Source of the DNA: Casuarius casuarius
Lineage: Eukaryota > Chordata > Aves > Casuariiformes > Casuariidae
Length of the DNA stretch: 64,000 nt
Assembly (NCBI GenBank): GCA_003342895.1
Contig: PTFA01000338.1
Coordinates: forward strand, 818,384 to 882,383
Direction: 5' to 3'
The notes below the pieces were generated by a model that ran no database searches, was not told where the DNA came from, and saw only the letters and a program-made list of their open reading frames with translations. Positions 37,991-50,239 of the stretch are shown here, piece after piece. The number at the start of each line of letters is the position of its first letter. Within the stretch, counting starts at the first letter, position 1. The position numbers and the translations under genes are program-made.

Positions 37991-40900
37991 AGAGAGCGTC
38001 CAGGGGGTGTGCACTATGCTTTCAGCTCCTGTACTCTTCCCTAGACATCTAATTGGCCATAGCTGATAGCGGGTAGATGAACTTTTGGTCTTGATTCAGC
38101 ATAGAAGCTGTTAGATTTGTGTGTAGCAATTAGCCTGGTTTGCAATGTGAAAATGGATTTGTCAGTTTTGCCTCTGTTCTTAAACTCCCTCCTTCTTCTC
38201 TTCACATTCTTCCAGAGCAATGTGTGCATGCCAAAAGTGTGGATGCTGATGGGGAATTTTTTTTCTAGCAAAACAGAAACAAAAATGAAAGGAAGAGCAT
38301 TAGGTTTTGATTTTGGATCTCAGCTATGTGACAAGGAGCCTTTCAAACTCTCTTTTTGGATATATGAGAAAGTAGAGCGGCTTGCTGTTTTTGTACATTT
38401 CTGACTAGTACAGCAAATCTGCTAGTGTTCTGTGGTGTCTTTTTAACTTTTTTAGATAGAATTATACTAACCTTGAAAAAAGGAGCTTCTGTAACCAAAA
38501 TTGCGTGTGTCAACATTTTCTTGTTTTAAAAGCTTAGGACAGTTGGCAAAAAATATATTTTGGGTTTGCTTTGCCAGAGCTAGTAAGGATGTTAGTTTTT
38601 CTAAAACATGAATGTAGGACAGACTTTTAGAGGTCACAAGCTGAAGTCTGTTTATTTTTACTGTAGTTGGTTCTGCATTAGTTAAGAGTCTGTGTTTCAT
38701 ATATTTTTTTTTTTGAGATTAACCAGAACTTTGCTTTAGCAGAAATTTTTTTTTCTTTTAAACATGATTTCAGAGTTGAAAGAGATTTCTGTGCATGCTG
38801 TTGAAAATGGTTATTGGAGTACATGCAGTATATAAAATTGATCTAATGTTTTTAGCTTTACAACAGCTAATAAGACAGAAGTGATCTGAGTTAATAAATG
38901 TAACTTCAATGTTTATTTGGGTAGTATGGAGGTTTAGACCTCTGTCATGTCAGCTTCTGGGAGAAAGGCTGACTCTGCATTTTCAGAACATACACTTAAT
39001 TGAATAGCCTTAGTCTATGTGTCTGTAGTCTGAGATAAACACAAATCTAGGGTGTTGCCTGCTTTTCCAGTTTGCATTTCCTTTTCATTTCAAATATTCA
39101 TAGGCCTTTAAAGTTGTCTCTTCATCTGTTTAAACCTCTCAGTGCGAAAATCTTAATTTTGAAATAAAGCGTATGTGTTAAAGTAGAAGGGTTTAGGTCT
39201 GCAAGTTAAGCTACCTGGATTTTCCATAAAATAGGCTATTAAGGTGATAGGATAGTCCCATTCAGGTTGTGGTACTACACGTTTATCTCGTACTCCCATG
39301 TAGTGTTTCTGTTCTGGGGGAAGGAACATTCTGAATCAGATGAACAGGTCTTTCCTTTTGTGGATGGTACCGGAGTTGAGACTTTATTGTGTGATTATGA
39401 GTGTCCTGATGGGTTTTCCTGGCAGCAGAGAAATCTCACCACCTGCCTGGATGTGGCTGTGTTAACTTCTGTAGCACTTATGACAGAAAATAAAAATGTA
39501 AATTGAACAAGTGATAGCTAATGTGAGTCTGCTTGACTGAGTGAGAGAAAGAGAGAGATCCTGGAGAGCAGGAAGAAAAATACAATACTCAGTTGAACAA
39601 AATTAAAATCCTAAAGGAAAAAAAAACATGTTTTAAATAGTTCATAATTTAAAATAGTGGTATCAGGTAGGTGTAGCAGAATGAAGGTTAAACAGAATCA
39701 ACTTTAAACTTAGCTCCCCACTCCTCATTTCATGGAACAGAAATGAGTAAGCAGTACTTGCCTTGATATTTTAGGCTGTTGCTTCTAGGTCCAAGTGTAA
39801 GGGAATGTGAAGGAATGTTATGAGGGGTCATGAAAGGCAGGGCAGTAATCTTACTCTTTGTGTGATGTCTCTGTTGTTTGGTTTTGTTCTCAATACGCTG
39901 ATTAATTGTAGTCTCACTGGAAGATTTAATGAGCTACTGTCAAGTAGCTTGTTCTCTTTTTGTGGGCAGATAAAAATGTTGACAGAAGAATTACTGATTG
40001 TGAATTACCACAGTTAAAAATAAAATTTTTGGAAACATTGACCATTATGATATATTTCCCAGTAAGCTATAGATACAGATCTTTTTTGAGTAGTGTTAAG
40101 GTTATGCTCCTGTGAAGATAAGCTAGCATTACTGCTGGAATTGTTCCTGTCTGTCCCCTGGTGCCTTTGAACTGTATCAGAGCATTGATCTAAGTTTAAA
40201 ACTAACCCAGCCAAAAATAAAAAGTGATTGCTTTTAACCCAAGAAAGTTCAGTGATCTGGTTCACTGCATGGTAGCAGGCTTACCTGTTTTCTGGTGGCT
40301 TATACTGGCTTAAGGGTGATTGGTTTACTAGCATTTAACAGACAGTGAACTCGTTCAAGGAGTTGATCCGGCAGTAAACTAATCATTTTGTTTTCCAGTA
40401 TTAGTTTTGTGCTCGCTCACTGGTTGTATGAGCCAAAATTGTTAGTGCAGAGAAGGAGGCAGAACTTGTGATCGCAGGTGAGAATGACTTCCGTTTTAGT
40501 AGCTCTGATTTAAATGGGTTTAAGCTACTGTGGAACTGTGTGCTCAGAATTCATTTCCCTGCTCTTGAATTTCTGTGTCAAGTGCCATTTGCTCGCTGAC
40601 CTTTTAGTCACTGATAAAAAGTACTAAAAGTCTGCAGATACAGGATGGGAATTTGTAGTTGCTTCATGACTGTGATTTCTCTGTAAGCTGTAAGGCTGTG
40701 CCTTCTAAGATTTTAAGGCCATGTTTTAATTTTGTCGTCAGAAGAATAACTGTCTTAGCATGAGAATTTTAGAGTGTGTTAGTGACCTAGTTGCAGCAAA
40801 GAGAATAACAGCTCTTCCCATTGGAACCTTGTGTCGTGATCATGGTCATGAGATTTCCTGTCCAAGCTAAGTTAGTCTTCAGGAGCGAGTACTCACTGTC

Positions 40901-43631
40901 CCATGTTTTGAATTTATTCTTCAGAAGCTTCTTTTCTAGCTTTGAATTTAGTGCTTTCTTTAACACCACTGGTCTGGTACTTCCCTTTGGTCTTCATTGG
41001 GATGCTTTTTGTTGCAGTTGTTGATTAAATTAAATGAATTGCACTTCAGTTTTGACAGAAAACATTGACATAGCTTTATGAAGTTAAGAGAATCCACTTG
41101 AATTTCAAATTCTGGTAAATTTAGTTTTTAGTATTAACTTTCAAAGTGATCTTTTGTGGGCAAGTCTTTGCTGGCTAAAAGTCTTCTAAGACTGTGTATG
41201 GAACTTCATAAACAGCCCTATTTCTTTTATAGTCAAAATGCGCTCAAGTTGCTAGAGGTCTTTATTGCTGCTTTTAGCCACTAGTTTACTGTGCCTGTGC
41301 TGGTAGACAGAAGTTGGCTAGTGGCACTGAAAGAACATCTTACATAATGCCTTGCCTCTCTTGCTAAAACTTCATCTTCTGTTTGTTATGCTAAGGTTAT
41401 TCTTTCAGACTTTGGGGACTGGGAAGACTTGGCTCCTCTGCTAAAACTGCTTTGTGCTTTCATGCTGGCTATTCCAGCCAGTATTTCTATACCTACTGTT
41501 TGCTTCACTCAAATATTTCTGCTCAACTGTTTCTGTGATGTGCACCTCCTAATCTGTCCTGTAGCTGAGTTTTGCTCAGAATAACGTTGACCTGTATTCT
41601 GCACATCATTAATAAATGGTGCTTAATGCTGTATTGATAGCTGTAGCAACTGATACCATGTTATCTCCACCAGAAGCTAGACTTCCAGATGGTTTGTAAG
41701 AAGTAAATTTATTATGTAGATGGCTTCTGCAGTGTACCCAAGTAAACTTGTTTAGCCAGTTCTACCTTTTTTAATTATTTACTGGGCAGAATGGTAATCT
41801 GGAGTGCACTGACTTTTATCTTCCTTGTGTCTGGGTGTTGCTACCCTGTTATGCCCTAGATCAGCCTCCCAGAATGGGGATTTCAGATGGATGTGGGAGA
41901 AGAGAACTAAGGCTAGAATAGGTAGGCTGGGCTAGGAAGGTTCACAGACTGGGTTAGAACTGGTCAGGTACAGTGGGGTTTGGGGCTGTGATGTTCATGG
42001 CAGAACAAAGTACACATCCCCACATGTGGGCTGGGTGAAGAGGGGTGGCGATTGCTGGGTCTGAGCTGCAGCTGTTATCTCCTTCTCAACTTCTGTCCTC
42101 TTGATGACCAACTGTGAAAAGGAGAGCAAAGAGGGGGAAACTATAGACATAGCAACCCTGGCTAGTGTCAGACCTCAGTTCCTGCATGTTCTTGTCCCAC
42201 TGAAACATTGTGCATTGCTGGATGGGAATCCTTCCTCTGTGGAGTCTCACAGTTTCGCTCTAACTAGCAGTTGTCTTCTTGCATAGAAATATAAGTAAAC
42301 TCTTTTATCTAAATGAGGGTAAAGCTATCCTCCTATTTTGATGCTTCTGAGAAGTCCTTAAAATGCAGGTAGTAGATACTTAGTCCTTCAGAAATGTCTT
42401 TTTAAACTTGGATAGTGAACTAGGGCAAGAGTAAGAATGAGTGGCAAGGAGAGGGAAGGGAAAGTCGTTAAACTAGGAACTCCTTAAACTGATTTTACCA
42501 TATCCTGGAGCTACTGCTCTTATTCAGCTAAGGTGGTCCCCTGAAAATAAGGGGTAGTTTTGATCCAAATTCAAACCGTCCATCCTAGATGATTCTGATG
42601 TTTGGACAAGCAGTGTTTTGGTGATTAAGAATGATAATATTTGTGTTCTGGTAAACTTGTTGCTTGCTGACCTGCAACTACTGCATAATTTCATCATTAA
42701 AATAATCATTACTTTTGCTCTCTGTTTGCAGCTCTTGATTTGCTCCTGTTCTGTGATGCAAAATGATATTCTTTTTTCTTAACCACAAAAAACAATCCAA
42801 AACAAAAAAACCCCACAAAAAATGACAAACTGGAATAGCCTCAGATATTGATAACATAAAAAAGGAAAAAGATCTGTGTAGAAATACACTGCACGTAAGA
42901 AGTAGTTTCTAAAAATTTATGCAGAAGTGTGCTTTATGGATGGTTAAGTAATACAAAAAGTCTAATGCCTCCTTGACATGCTGCAACATGCAAAAATAAA
43001 GTCATTCACTGTAGCAAGATGCTTGTAAACTGAGGCTGGTATCAAAATTGGAGGCAGTGAGGAGATACTTTGTTGCGCTTAAAGAGAAACTAATGTTTTT
43101 GTGGGGCGATAAAGAAATTGTCTGAATAATTTGAATTGGTTAATTTTCATGTCAGTAATTAGGATTGAGGGGGAAAAGCAAGGAATGTGTGGTAGCAGCT
43201 TGAAGGATGTGCAGGAGGTAGGGGTGGACAGTGGATGACAGTGAGAGAAAGAAACAAATGAGATATTGACACTTGTCTTAGCTGGAAAAATTGAGGAGTG
43301 AGAGGAAGTTCCTTGAGAGATCAGGGTACACACATAGGCTGGGATTTCAGGGCCTTGTAGGCCAGAGTGAGAAATCAGAGACAAAAATTTTCATATAATA
43401 TCTAATAATTTAACAACAGCAGAGTCACATATTAGTTTGGGATGAGGCTTTAGTTAAGTCCTTTTCTTAGTGTTTGAGCTTCTACTTCACTAGATACAGA
43501 AAAGATAAGTTTCAAGTCTTACTGAAACATGTATCGTAATTTTCTTCTTCAATCATAGCATTTTTTAATGTGACAGACTAGCAATTGGGTCCTTCTCTGC
43601 TCTTGCTGTTAAATGGTGTTTTCTCTCCTAG

Positions 43632-43686
43632 GCTTTGGACGTGGCAGAGGGAGAGGAGCGGGGAGGTTTTCAGCCCAAGGCATGGG
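43632..43686 (+). CDS. UBAP2: UBAP2 coding exon 6, end of the RG tract (residues 174-191)
   Basis: A 55-nt exon, phase 1 to phase 2, encoding GFGRGRGRGAGRFSAQGM. It completes the Gly/Arg region (FGRGRGRGAGRF is the family hallmark here) and leads into the conserved GTFNPADY motif, whose Gly codon is split across the next intron. It lies between CTCCTAG and GTAAGA. Confidence 0.95.
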
Positions 43687-44888
43687 GTAAGAAACATGCA
43701 GAGCACAGATCTTGGGGAGGATCAAACACAGTGGCAATATTAATCGCCATTGTATCTGTTAATAACTCTGTACTTATGATAAAGTAATATGGTTGCAAAA
43801 ATTCACAGATCTGTTAGATGATGGAATATTTTTGTCTTAAGCCTGTATTTATAGCTAGACACACCTATACAAACCTAATGTAAGTTCACTTAATGTTCAT
43901 GTGTCAAACTTAACTCAATTGTATCTACCAGTAACAGTCATATTGAGTTACTAAGTTTCACAGGTGCCTGGGAGGCTGAAAGTTCTCCGTGGTGCTTATA
44001 GTTCTAGGTTAATTAAAGAAGAGATTTGTTCCAGTGTAACGTAGAATGTGCAAATCTTAAGACCAGAAACACTAGTGATTATAAACTTTCCCTTGTTTTT
44101 GAGGTTTCACGCTTTAAGTTGTTTGGATGTACATGTACCCTAATACAGAATCAAAAGAAGTTACTCAGCAGCTCTAAGGATTTTTCAGTTCTGTCAGAAG
44201 AATTCACTTCAGAGAAGCGTAGCCTCCACTATGTTTACTTACTCAGTGTTGCTCTCAGTGACATTTCATGCAGTACCAGTAGCGTCATGATGAACGGAAG
44301 GCTCGTTCTATGTCTCTAATAAGCCTTCTTTTTCACACTTATATCCTGTAAACTGAAAAGTGGTTTTTCTTCAGAAATCCTTTTTCATCTTTTAGCTGCA
44401 TCTGTATTTTTGGACTGGTGTCAGGACTGCTTCTGAAATAATCTTACCAATGTTCCAACTGTTGTCCTGCAGAAGTCTGGTGCTCTGAAAGGACATGATT
44501 CTGATTTCTCATCAGTCAGTTGCCTGCTGAGAAACTTTCAGCTGAGAGAGGCTTAATGTTTTGCATATAAACTAATGCCTTAGGAGAGTGGGAGGAGTAG
44601 GTATGCTGTTAGTGCTTTTTCAGGAATTCCTGTTTTTGTTCAGTTTCTCTACAGTAATTTTTTAAAGTCTCCTGACTTTTTTCTCTTGCTTCTTTTCTCC
44701 TTTTTCCTTTTTTATCAGTGACTGCTCATAGAAGAAAAAAAAATCTTTTTTAAAACCAATGGCTAAAATAAATATATGTGGAAATCAAGATGTTAAATCT
44801 AATACAACTTCAGCTAAAACGTCATGACACTTATGTTCATTGAATGACCCATGTGTTCTCTTCCATTTCTTAACTTTTAAAACTCTAG
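43687..44888 (+). other. UBAP2: Intron after coding exon 6
   Basis: A 1.2-kb phase-2 intron; no repeat or gene recognised. The acceptor is AACTCTAG. Confidence 0.85.
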
Positions 44889-44992
44889 GACATTTAACCC
44901 TGCAGACTATACGGAGTCTTCTGCCACTGATGGCTTTGGGACAAAATCTGAGATTTGGGAGACTGGTCAGAATGATGCAGATGATGGAACTG
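44889..44992 (+). CDS. UBAP2: UBAP2 coding exon 7 (residues 192-226)
   Basis: A 104-nt exon, phase 2 to phase 1, encoding GTFNPADYTESSATDGFGTK and SEIWETGQNDADDGT. GTFNPADY is invariant in UBAP2/UBAP2L; the following Asp/Glu-rich stretch with a single Trp is more variable. The donor is GTAAGA. Confidence 0.95.
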
Positions 44993-46820
44993 GTAAGATG
45001 TTTCAAGAAGTAGAAGGATTGGAATGAAGACCTATAGTAAATTACAGTTAAAATAACATTCTGTTAGTGTTAACTTCTGAAAATGTGAAAACATCTCACC
45101 TGGCACAGATATTAGTTCATTTTTTTAGCTTACTGCTACTGATGTGCTGGGCACATGCTCTAGCCCTAGTGACTCTCTGGTTAAATGAGGGCGAGGCAAT
45201 TTTCAATTTTTTGTTTGTTTAGTATTAACAATCCCTTGAGAGAGAGAGGGATTGAAAGGGTTGTTGGAAGAACCTTTTATATGAAGAATTGTTTAGATCT
45301 CCTAAGTGCTGCTTAAGATCTCACCCAACGTGATTTAGGAGTGTAAGTCCCACTAAAAGTGATTGGTCCACAGACATTGGGTAATAGGATCTGAATGTCT
45401 AAGTACATGTCTGAAAACTATTTGTAGATGTCCACTCAGTGACACTGAGATGTCTTTGGAAGTCCCACCTATACAGTGTAGCAATGTAAGGATGTGAGTC
45501 TCTGGGATGGAGGAGATGAAGTTCCGAGATCTGCCACCTTTGAAGAGAAAAATTATTAACTAAAGCACGAGCAGGCACTTGGGTAGGAGCCAAAAGAACA
45601 GTCTGCCTGTCTGAAGATGGAGGCAGCTCCGTGCTTCTATATGAAGTTTCAAGGGTGAAATACGCAGTCCTGGCTAAAGGCAACAGACATACCAGTCTGA
45701 AAAGGAACCACTTAATAGTGGTCCCATGTGGTGACTCAAAGCGAAGAATGTGACCTGCTTGTCTGTGACTTGGAAAAACACTGGATAGGTTGCCTCCTCC
45801 CATATTCTGCAACAGCAGATGAAGACAAAGGAAAGATGGTGTCAGGATGAAGAAATTGTGTATGTTGCTGTCCACACTTGGGAACCGCCAAGTGATAGGA
45901 CAAACAACTTTCCTCCTTCCAACCTCCAAATAAAGGATGACTTGTCTGATCTCTTCATCAGGTGCTGAAGCCTGCTGAAATGATTTTCACAATCTTTCTT
46001 GAGTCAAGTGTGGAAGGAAAAGACTGACACTGGAGGCCAGTGTGTGACTTAGGTGGAATATTTCAGCTTCATTGAGCCCTGCAATGAACGTCTTGAGATG
46101 CAGCTTTCTAAACTCTGTAAAAGCTGTTTTTCACTTAACCAGAGAAGACAATAACAGGCTCAGAGTTTAGGAGGCCTTATTAGGTAGTTGTCTTGTCACT
46201 CTGAGTGCCTTGTAGGCTGGTGTGGCAGAGTGGCACTGAATAAATTAAGGGCTATTGAAAAGAAGCTCTTTTGCCAAATATGGCATCTTTCCAAGGCATT
46301 ACCTTTGAAGTGACTTGTGTTATAGCAAACAAAAGTTGTGTTAAAACAAACAAAAAAACCCTTTTACTCTCACTCATGTTAGTTTTTCAAATAAGTTTAT
46401 CAGATAATGAGTTAGAAAGATATCTAATGAATTGGAAATTCCTCCACGAATATAGATACTGGTATTTGCTATATGGCAATGGGGGGCAGGGCACATTTTC
46501 ACAAGTATTACAGAAGCAATGAGATTAACTGACCAAAGAAAGGGAACTGGAACAGAGGTGTAGAGAATTTATCAGTTAGCTATTAATGAACACAACTTTA
46601 AGACTGTGCTTTACAAACCGCTTTCACTTATGCTCCATTTCCTAAGTGAACTTGAATGTTTTTGACCCTTCCTGCCCACCATGTGTAGCCTCCAAATGCC
46701 TCCCCTGTTGCAGCCTCTGTTCCCTCTTCTCGTATGCATTTCCTGAGACTTCAGTAACGGAAGTATTCTGCCTAGGAATAGGAACAGTTGGCTGTGACTA
46801 AACTGATATCCTCGAGAGTA

Positions 46821-46938
46821 TGAATGAGTGTGACTACATGGGAGGTTTGCTGCAGAGTAATTAGGTTGGTCGAAATTCAAAGTGCAGTAGTTAAAGGGTG
46901 GATGTTCTTTTTGGATACTAAATACCTTTTTGCTGTTA
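46821..46938 (+). repeat. Local direct duplication, copy A
   Basis: The stretch from GAATGAGTG through CTACATGGGAGG, CTGCAGAGTAATT and GGATGTTC to ACCTTTTTGCTGTTA aligns end to end, with scattered mismatches and small indels, to 47083-47200. The 262-bp offset and moderate divergence suggest an old local duplication. Confidence 0.75.
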
Positions 46939-47082
46939 GGGCCTATGCATGTCACTTAGAAGTGCACTGGATTTTGATAAAGCAACTTAAGGTGTTTGTA
47001 CAAAGTTGTAAGTTTGGCACAGCAAATAACGTGTGAGAAAGCATTCTGGAGTTTTCCCTAGCCCTGTCAGATTGAGTCAAAG

Positions 47083-47200
47083 GGATGAGTGTGTATTTGT
47101 CTACATGGGGAATTTTCTGCAGAATAATTTCATTGGTGGAAATTTAAAGTAGTTAACGTGTGAATGTTCTGTTTGGATGTTAAGTACCTTCTTCCTGTTA
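47083..47200 (+). repeat. Local direct duplication, copy B
   Basis: Partner of 46821-46938: GGATGAGTG, CTACATGGGGAA, CTGCAGAATAATT, GAATGTTC and ACCTTCTTCCTGTTA occur in the same order and spacing. Confidence 0.75.
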
Positions 47201-48102
47201 ATCTTAATTTACTTTCAGTGAAAATGGAAAAGACACCATAACCAGTGAAACGAATGTGTCCTTACATATCAATACAGAGATAGAGTTTTGTTTTAGAGTG
47301 CTTTTTCCATAGATGTGCCCTAAGAACAAAAGAAACAAGTCCCTAAACCAACAGGAAGAGATTTGTTTAAAAATGATAGGCTTTATCAGTTTTATCCAAG
47401 TGGGAAGCACTCTCAACCTTGGAATGGAAAGCGTCTTTGAGGGTCTTTAGAGAGGAGGCTGCAGCTGGGGCAGTAGTTTTAAAGCAGAAGAGGGAGTGTT
47501 GGGAAAGAGGTGGGGCAGGAAAAGGGAAATAGAGGTGGGGAAAGGCGCAGCAGACAACCTGTGGGGCTGGAAGCAGATTGTACAAAGTAGAGCTGTTGAT
47601 TTGTCTTGTTAATAACAAATACTAGGTTTTAATTGTTTTCTGTCATTTTCAGTTGCAATGCTGTTATGCTAGTTACAAATCAACAGTCTCAGTAATAAAG
47701 AAGCTACCGATGTAGAGTTGCCAAAGATGCAAATGAGGAGGGATATGTCTGGAAATTCATACATCCTGCAATGGGATATTGAAGGGTGTCAAATAAGAGT
47801 ATACACAAAAGAAGGACAGGAGGGAAATCCCTCGTCTCAGCCTCGTTTCTTCTTTCATCTGTAAAGAAACAAACAAAATTAGTGTAGTGTACCTACAGGA
47901 GCTGGAGAATTAGTGTCTTTCATTTGCACTTGTGTTAAAAAGGAGATACTGGGCAACTACCTGGAGAAGCTCTAAGCTAGTTATCCATATTGAAATGTTT
48001 TTTGAAGACATCATTCAAATTTAAACTCTGTGCAGTTCAGAATATTTCGTAAGTATTTCCTCTCTAAGTTGGTGCTGGAGAGGACCAGCTTCAAAAATTT
48101 GT

Positions 48103-48135
48103 GGGTTTTTTTTGTTTTTTTTTTTAAAAAAACCC
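48103..48135. repeat. Homopolymer hairpin (T run facing A run)
   Basis: GGGTTTTTTT (48103-48112) is complementary to AAAAAAACCC (48126-48135) across a T-rich loop. Probably a simple-sequence by-product. Confidence 0.7.
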
Positions 48136-49369
48136 AAAACTTTGTTTCTGAAATTCATTTGTTCTCTTGTGTTCTCTGAAAATGTTCTAGAACATCTTGT
48201 CCTGAATTGTTGCAGATGCCAGAAGAATTACAGTAGGTTGAACAGAAAGTGTTTCTAGATGCATCATTGTGAATTCCATAGAAACACTAGCTGGTTCTGT
48301 GGAGCTACAATTTAATGTAGCTGGTTGGAATAAAAGGAGAGGAAAAGGTGAAATCTGGTTGATAGAGTTTAAGTGTAACTTTATTCCAAATAATTCAGCA
48401 TCAGTTTCCCTGTATCTAAATTTTTACAGTAGAAATATACAGTTGCAAGACAAAGAAGGGATAGCTGGGAGAAAACTAAATGACCCATCCACTTCTGAAA
48501 AGGAGTGAACTTGAACAGCATGTTTGATATTTTTTTACAGGCATGCAGAGTGTTCATTCTCTTGCCTTCTTCATAATGTACAAAGCAATGGGAGATCCTG
48601 AACAACAAATTGCGTCCATTTTTATAACAGGAGTTATGACAGAGGTGGTCACTTCTCAAATCAGATTATAAAAATGTGTATTGCATTCTAATAATTTATT
48701 ATACCTCTACTTTGATACTGTTTCATAAATTTCATAGTAAAATTTAATTCCCACTAGCTTGGTTATGAGCAGCCTTAAATGACTTTGAGAATGAAGAATG
48801 ACAAACAAGAAAAAAAATAAATCACAGTATATCTGTCAAGGAGAAGGAAGGGAATTGTGTAGCTTGGAAGCTGTAAGTAGTTGTTTGTTGTAGGATTGGT
48901 GTAGAACTTGGAAGAAACATTTTAAGGACACCTTCAGATTTTTCCATTATTGTGGATATAATCAACAAGAATAAGATTAGTACATAAGTTTGGGATAGAC
49001 CAAACTAAAATGATCTTCAGGGGGATAATATGGGGGATATGTATGGGGAATAATTCAAAAGAGGAAAAAAATCTCAAAGATGTCATAGGAGTAAGGAGTT
49101 GGAGGAAAGTAGTTAAGCTGTACCAAGGATATACAGCTTTTATTGGCTTTATGACTTTCTACAGACAAATTAATTTGGTCTTACAGAAGGAAAAAAAGAA
49201 AACAGTTACAAGTGGAAGTTTAGGTTGAAGTCGGTATGACAAACATACTTGAAAACAGAAAGCATACTTTTGCTGGAAAGCAGAGAACTGATAAGTAGTG
49301 GTTTCTGGCAAGACCTGGAGGTAAAGGTAGGGAAGAGAATAAACAGGCTTGCAACAAAGCCAAGGTGGA

Positions 49370-49720
49370 TTTTGGACAAAAAGGAAGCTGTTATGCTTGT
49401 GGCAAGATCAGAGTTGGGATCTTTTCAGTGTCAGGAAGTTGTTAGCAAATTGGATTTAGTTCAGAGAAGAGCAGTAAAACAATTGAGACTGGAAGGATTG
49501 ACTTTAGAAGTGTGAATAAACTATACTAATAAACTTAGCAACTTGGATAAACTAATAAAAGGGTAAAGGGTTATGTTCAGCATTTGAAAAGAGTGAGCAG
49601 AGAAGTGCAATGAAAAGTAGGAGCAATGGATAAACCTTGAAACTGAATGGCAGGAAGATGTTCCAGGTGTTACTCCAAACAGGTCCAATCTCCCAAAGGT
49701 GGTGGGGGATGCGCGGGAGT
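49370..49720 (+). mobile_element. Diverged CR1-like LINE remnant
   Basis: The stretch TTCAGAGAAGAGCAGTAAAA followed by ACTGGAAGGATTGAC corresponds in order to the end of the CR1 reverse transcriptase region. It is followed by a 3' part with GGCAGGAAGATGTTCCAGG and CCAATCTCCCAAAGGTGG, as in CR1 3' UTRs. Much older than the copy at 23.6 kb; limits are approximate. Confidence 0.5.
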
Positions 49721-50179
49721 TAGGCTTGTTTTGCCTAGGGTTTCTTTTTGTTTGTTTTAAGAGTCCCATTGTTAGAGTTCTGGCACCAACATGAGGTTTG
49801 TCTTCTCCAGAGACTGGCCTTGCTCTGACAGCTGTAAGATGCATATTAGTAGGGCAAGTATGAGGATGTATTTCTTTACAGAAGACATGACAGAGGAAGT
49901 AATCCTGTGCTGGTCTGGGGGGGGTGGGGGGTGGAAATCAACTGTTTCCCTAGTAAATAGTGCTGCTCATTTGGCTCTTCCTCCTTTCCAAAGTATCTGT
50001 GAAAGTGTGTGAGTTAGTCTAGAGATTCGAGGCATGGCAATTATATCAGAGCACGCCAAAATTACTGTTTTTAAATGTGCCTCAATATTTTGCAGTGTGT
50101 AGAAAGCTCCTAGGTAGGGGCTGTTTGGTATAATGTGAGCAAGAAAATATGTTTCAGGCAATTGTATGTTGCTCCACAG

Positions 50180-50239
50180 AGCCAACACAGAGTGGATGTT
50201 ACCTTGCTCAGGACCTGCCAAATAATTTTGGATTCCAAG
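50180..50239 (+). CDS. UBAP2: UBAP2 coding exon 8 (residues 227-246), variable
   Basis: A 60-nt phase 1-1 exon encoding EPTQSGCYLAQDLPNNFGFQ. Found between CTCCACAG and GTATCA by looking for the missing link between exons 7 and 9. It aligns with human ELASNTHNIAQDLSNKSSYGLK at the central AQDL and one further Asn, but is otherwise diverged and two residues shorter. It can be skipped in frame, and the donor (CAAG|GTATCA) is weaker than its neighbours, so alternative use is plausible. Confidence 0.85.

Larger units (their letters stand above)
34775..43631 (+). other. UBAP2: Intron after coding exon 5 (longest internal intron)
   Basis: An 8.9-kb phase-1 intron. It contains an 18-bp x3 minisatellite (36018-36071), a short TG repeat (36589-36603), an old CR1-like fragment (about 37540-37990), a 12-bp perfect palindrome CCCACATGTGGG (42019-42030) in a slightly GC-richer block, and an A/C-rich tract near 42785-42830. 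No gene is recognised. Confidence 0.85.
44993..50179 (+). other. UBAP2: Intron after coding exon 7
   Basis: A 5.2-kb phase-1 intron. It contains a local direct duplication (46821-46938 and 47083-47200), a T-run/A-run hairpin (48103-48135) and a diverged CR1-like fragment (about 49370-49720). A 176-codon minus-strand open frame at 45399-45929 has no features I recognise. Confidence 0.85.

Noticed and set aside
45300..45370. SINE-like phrase (TTTAGGAGTGTAAGTCCCACT)
   Set aside because: It recalls an old amniote repeat, but too little is preserved to define an element.
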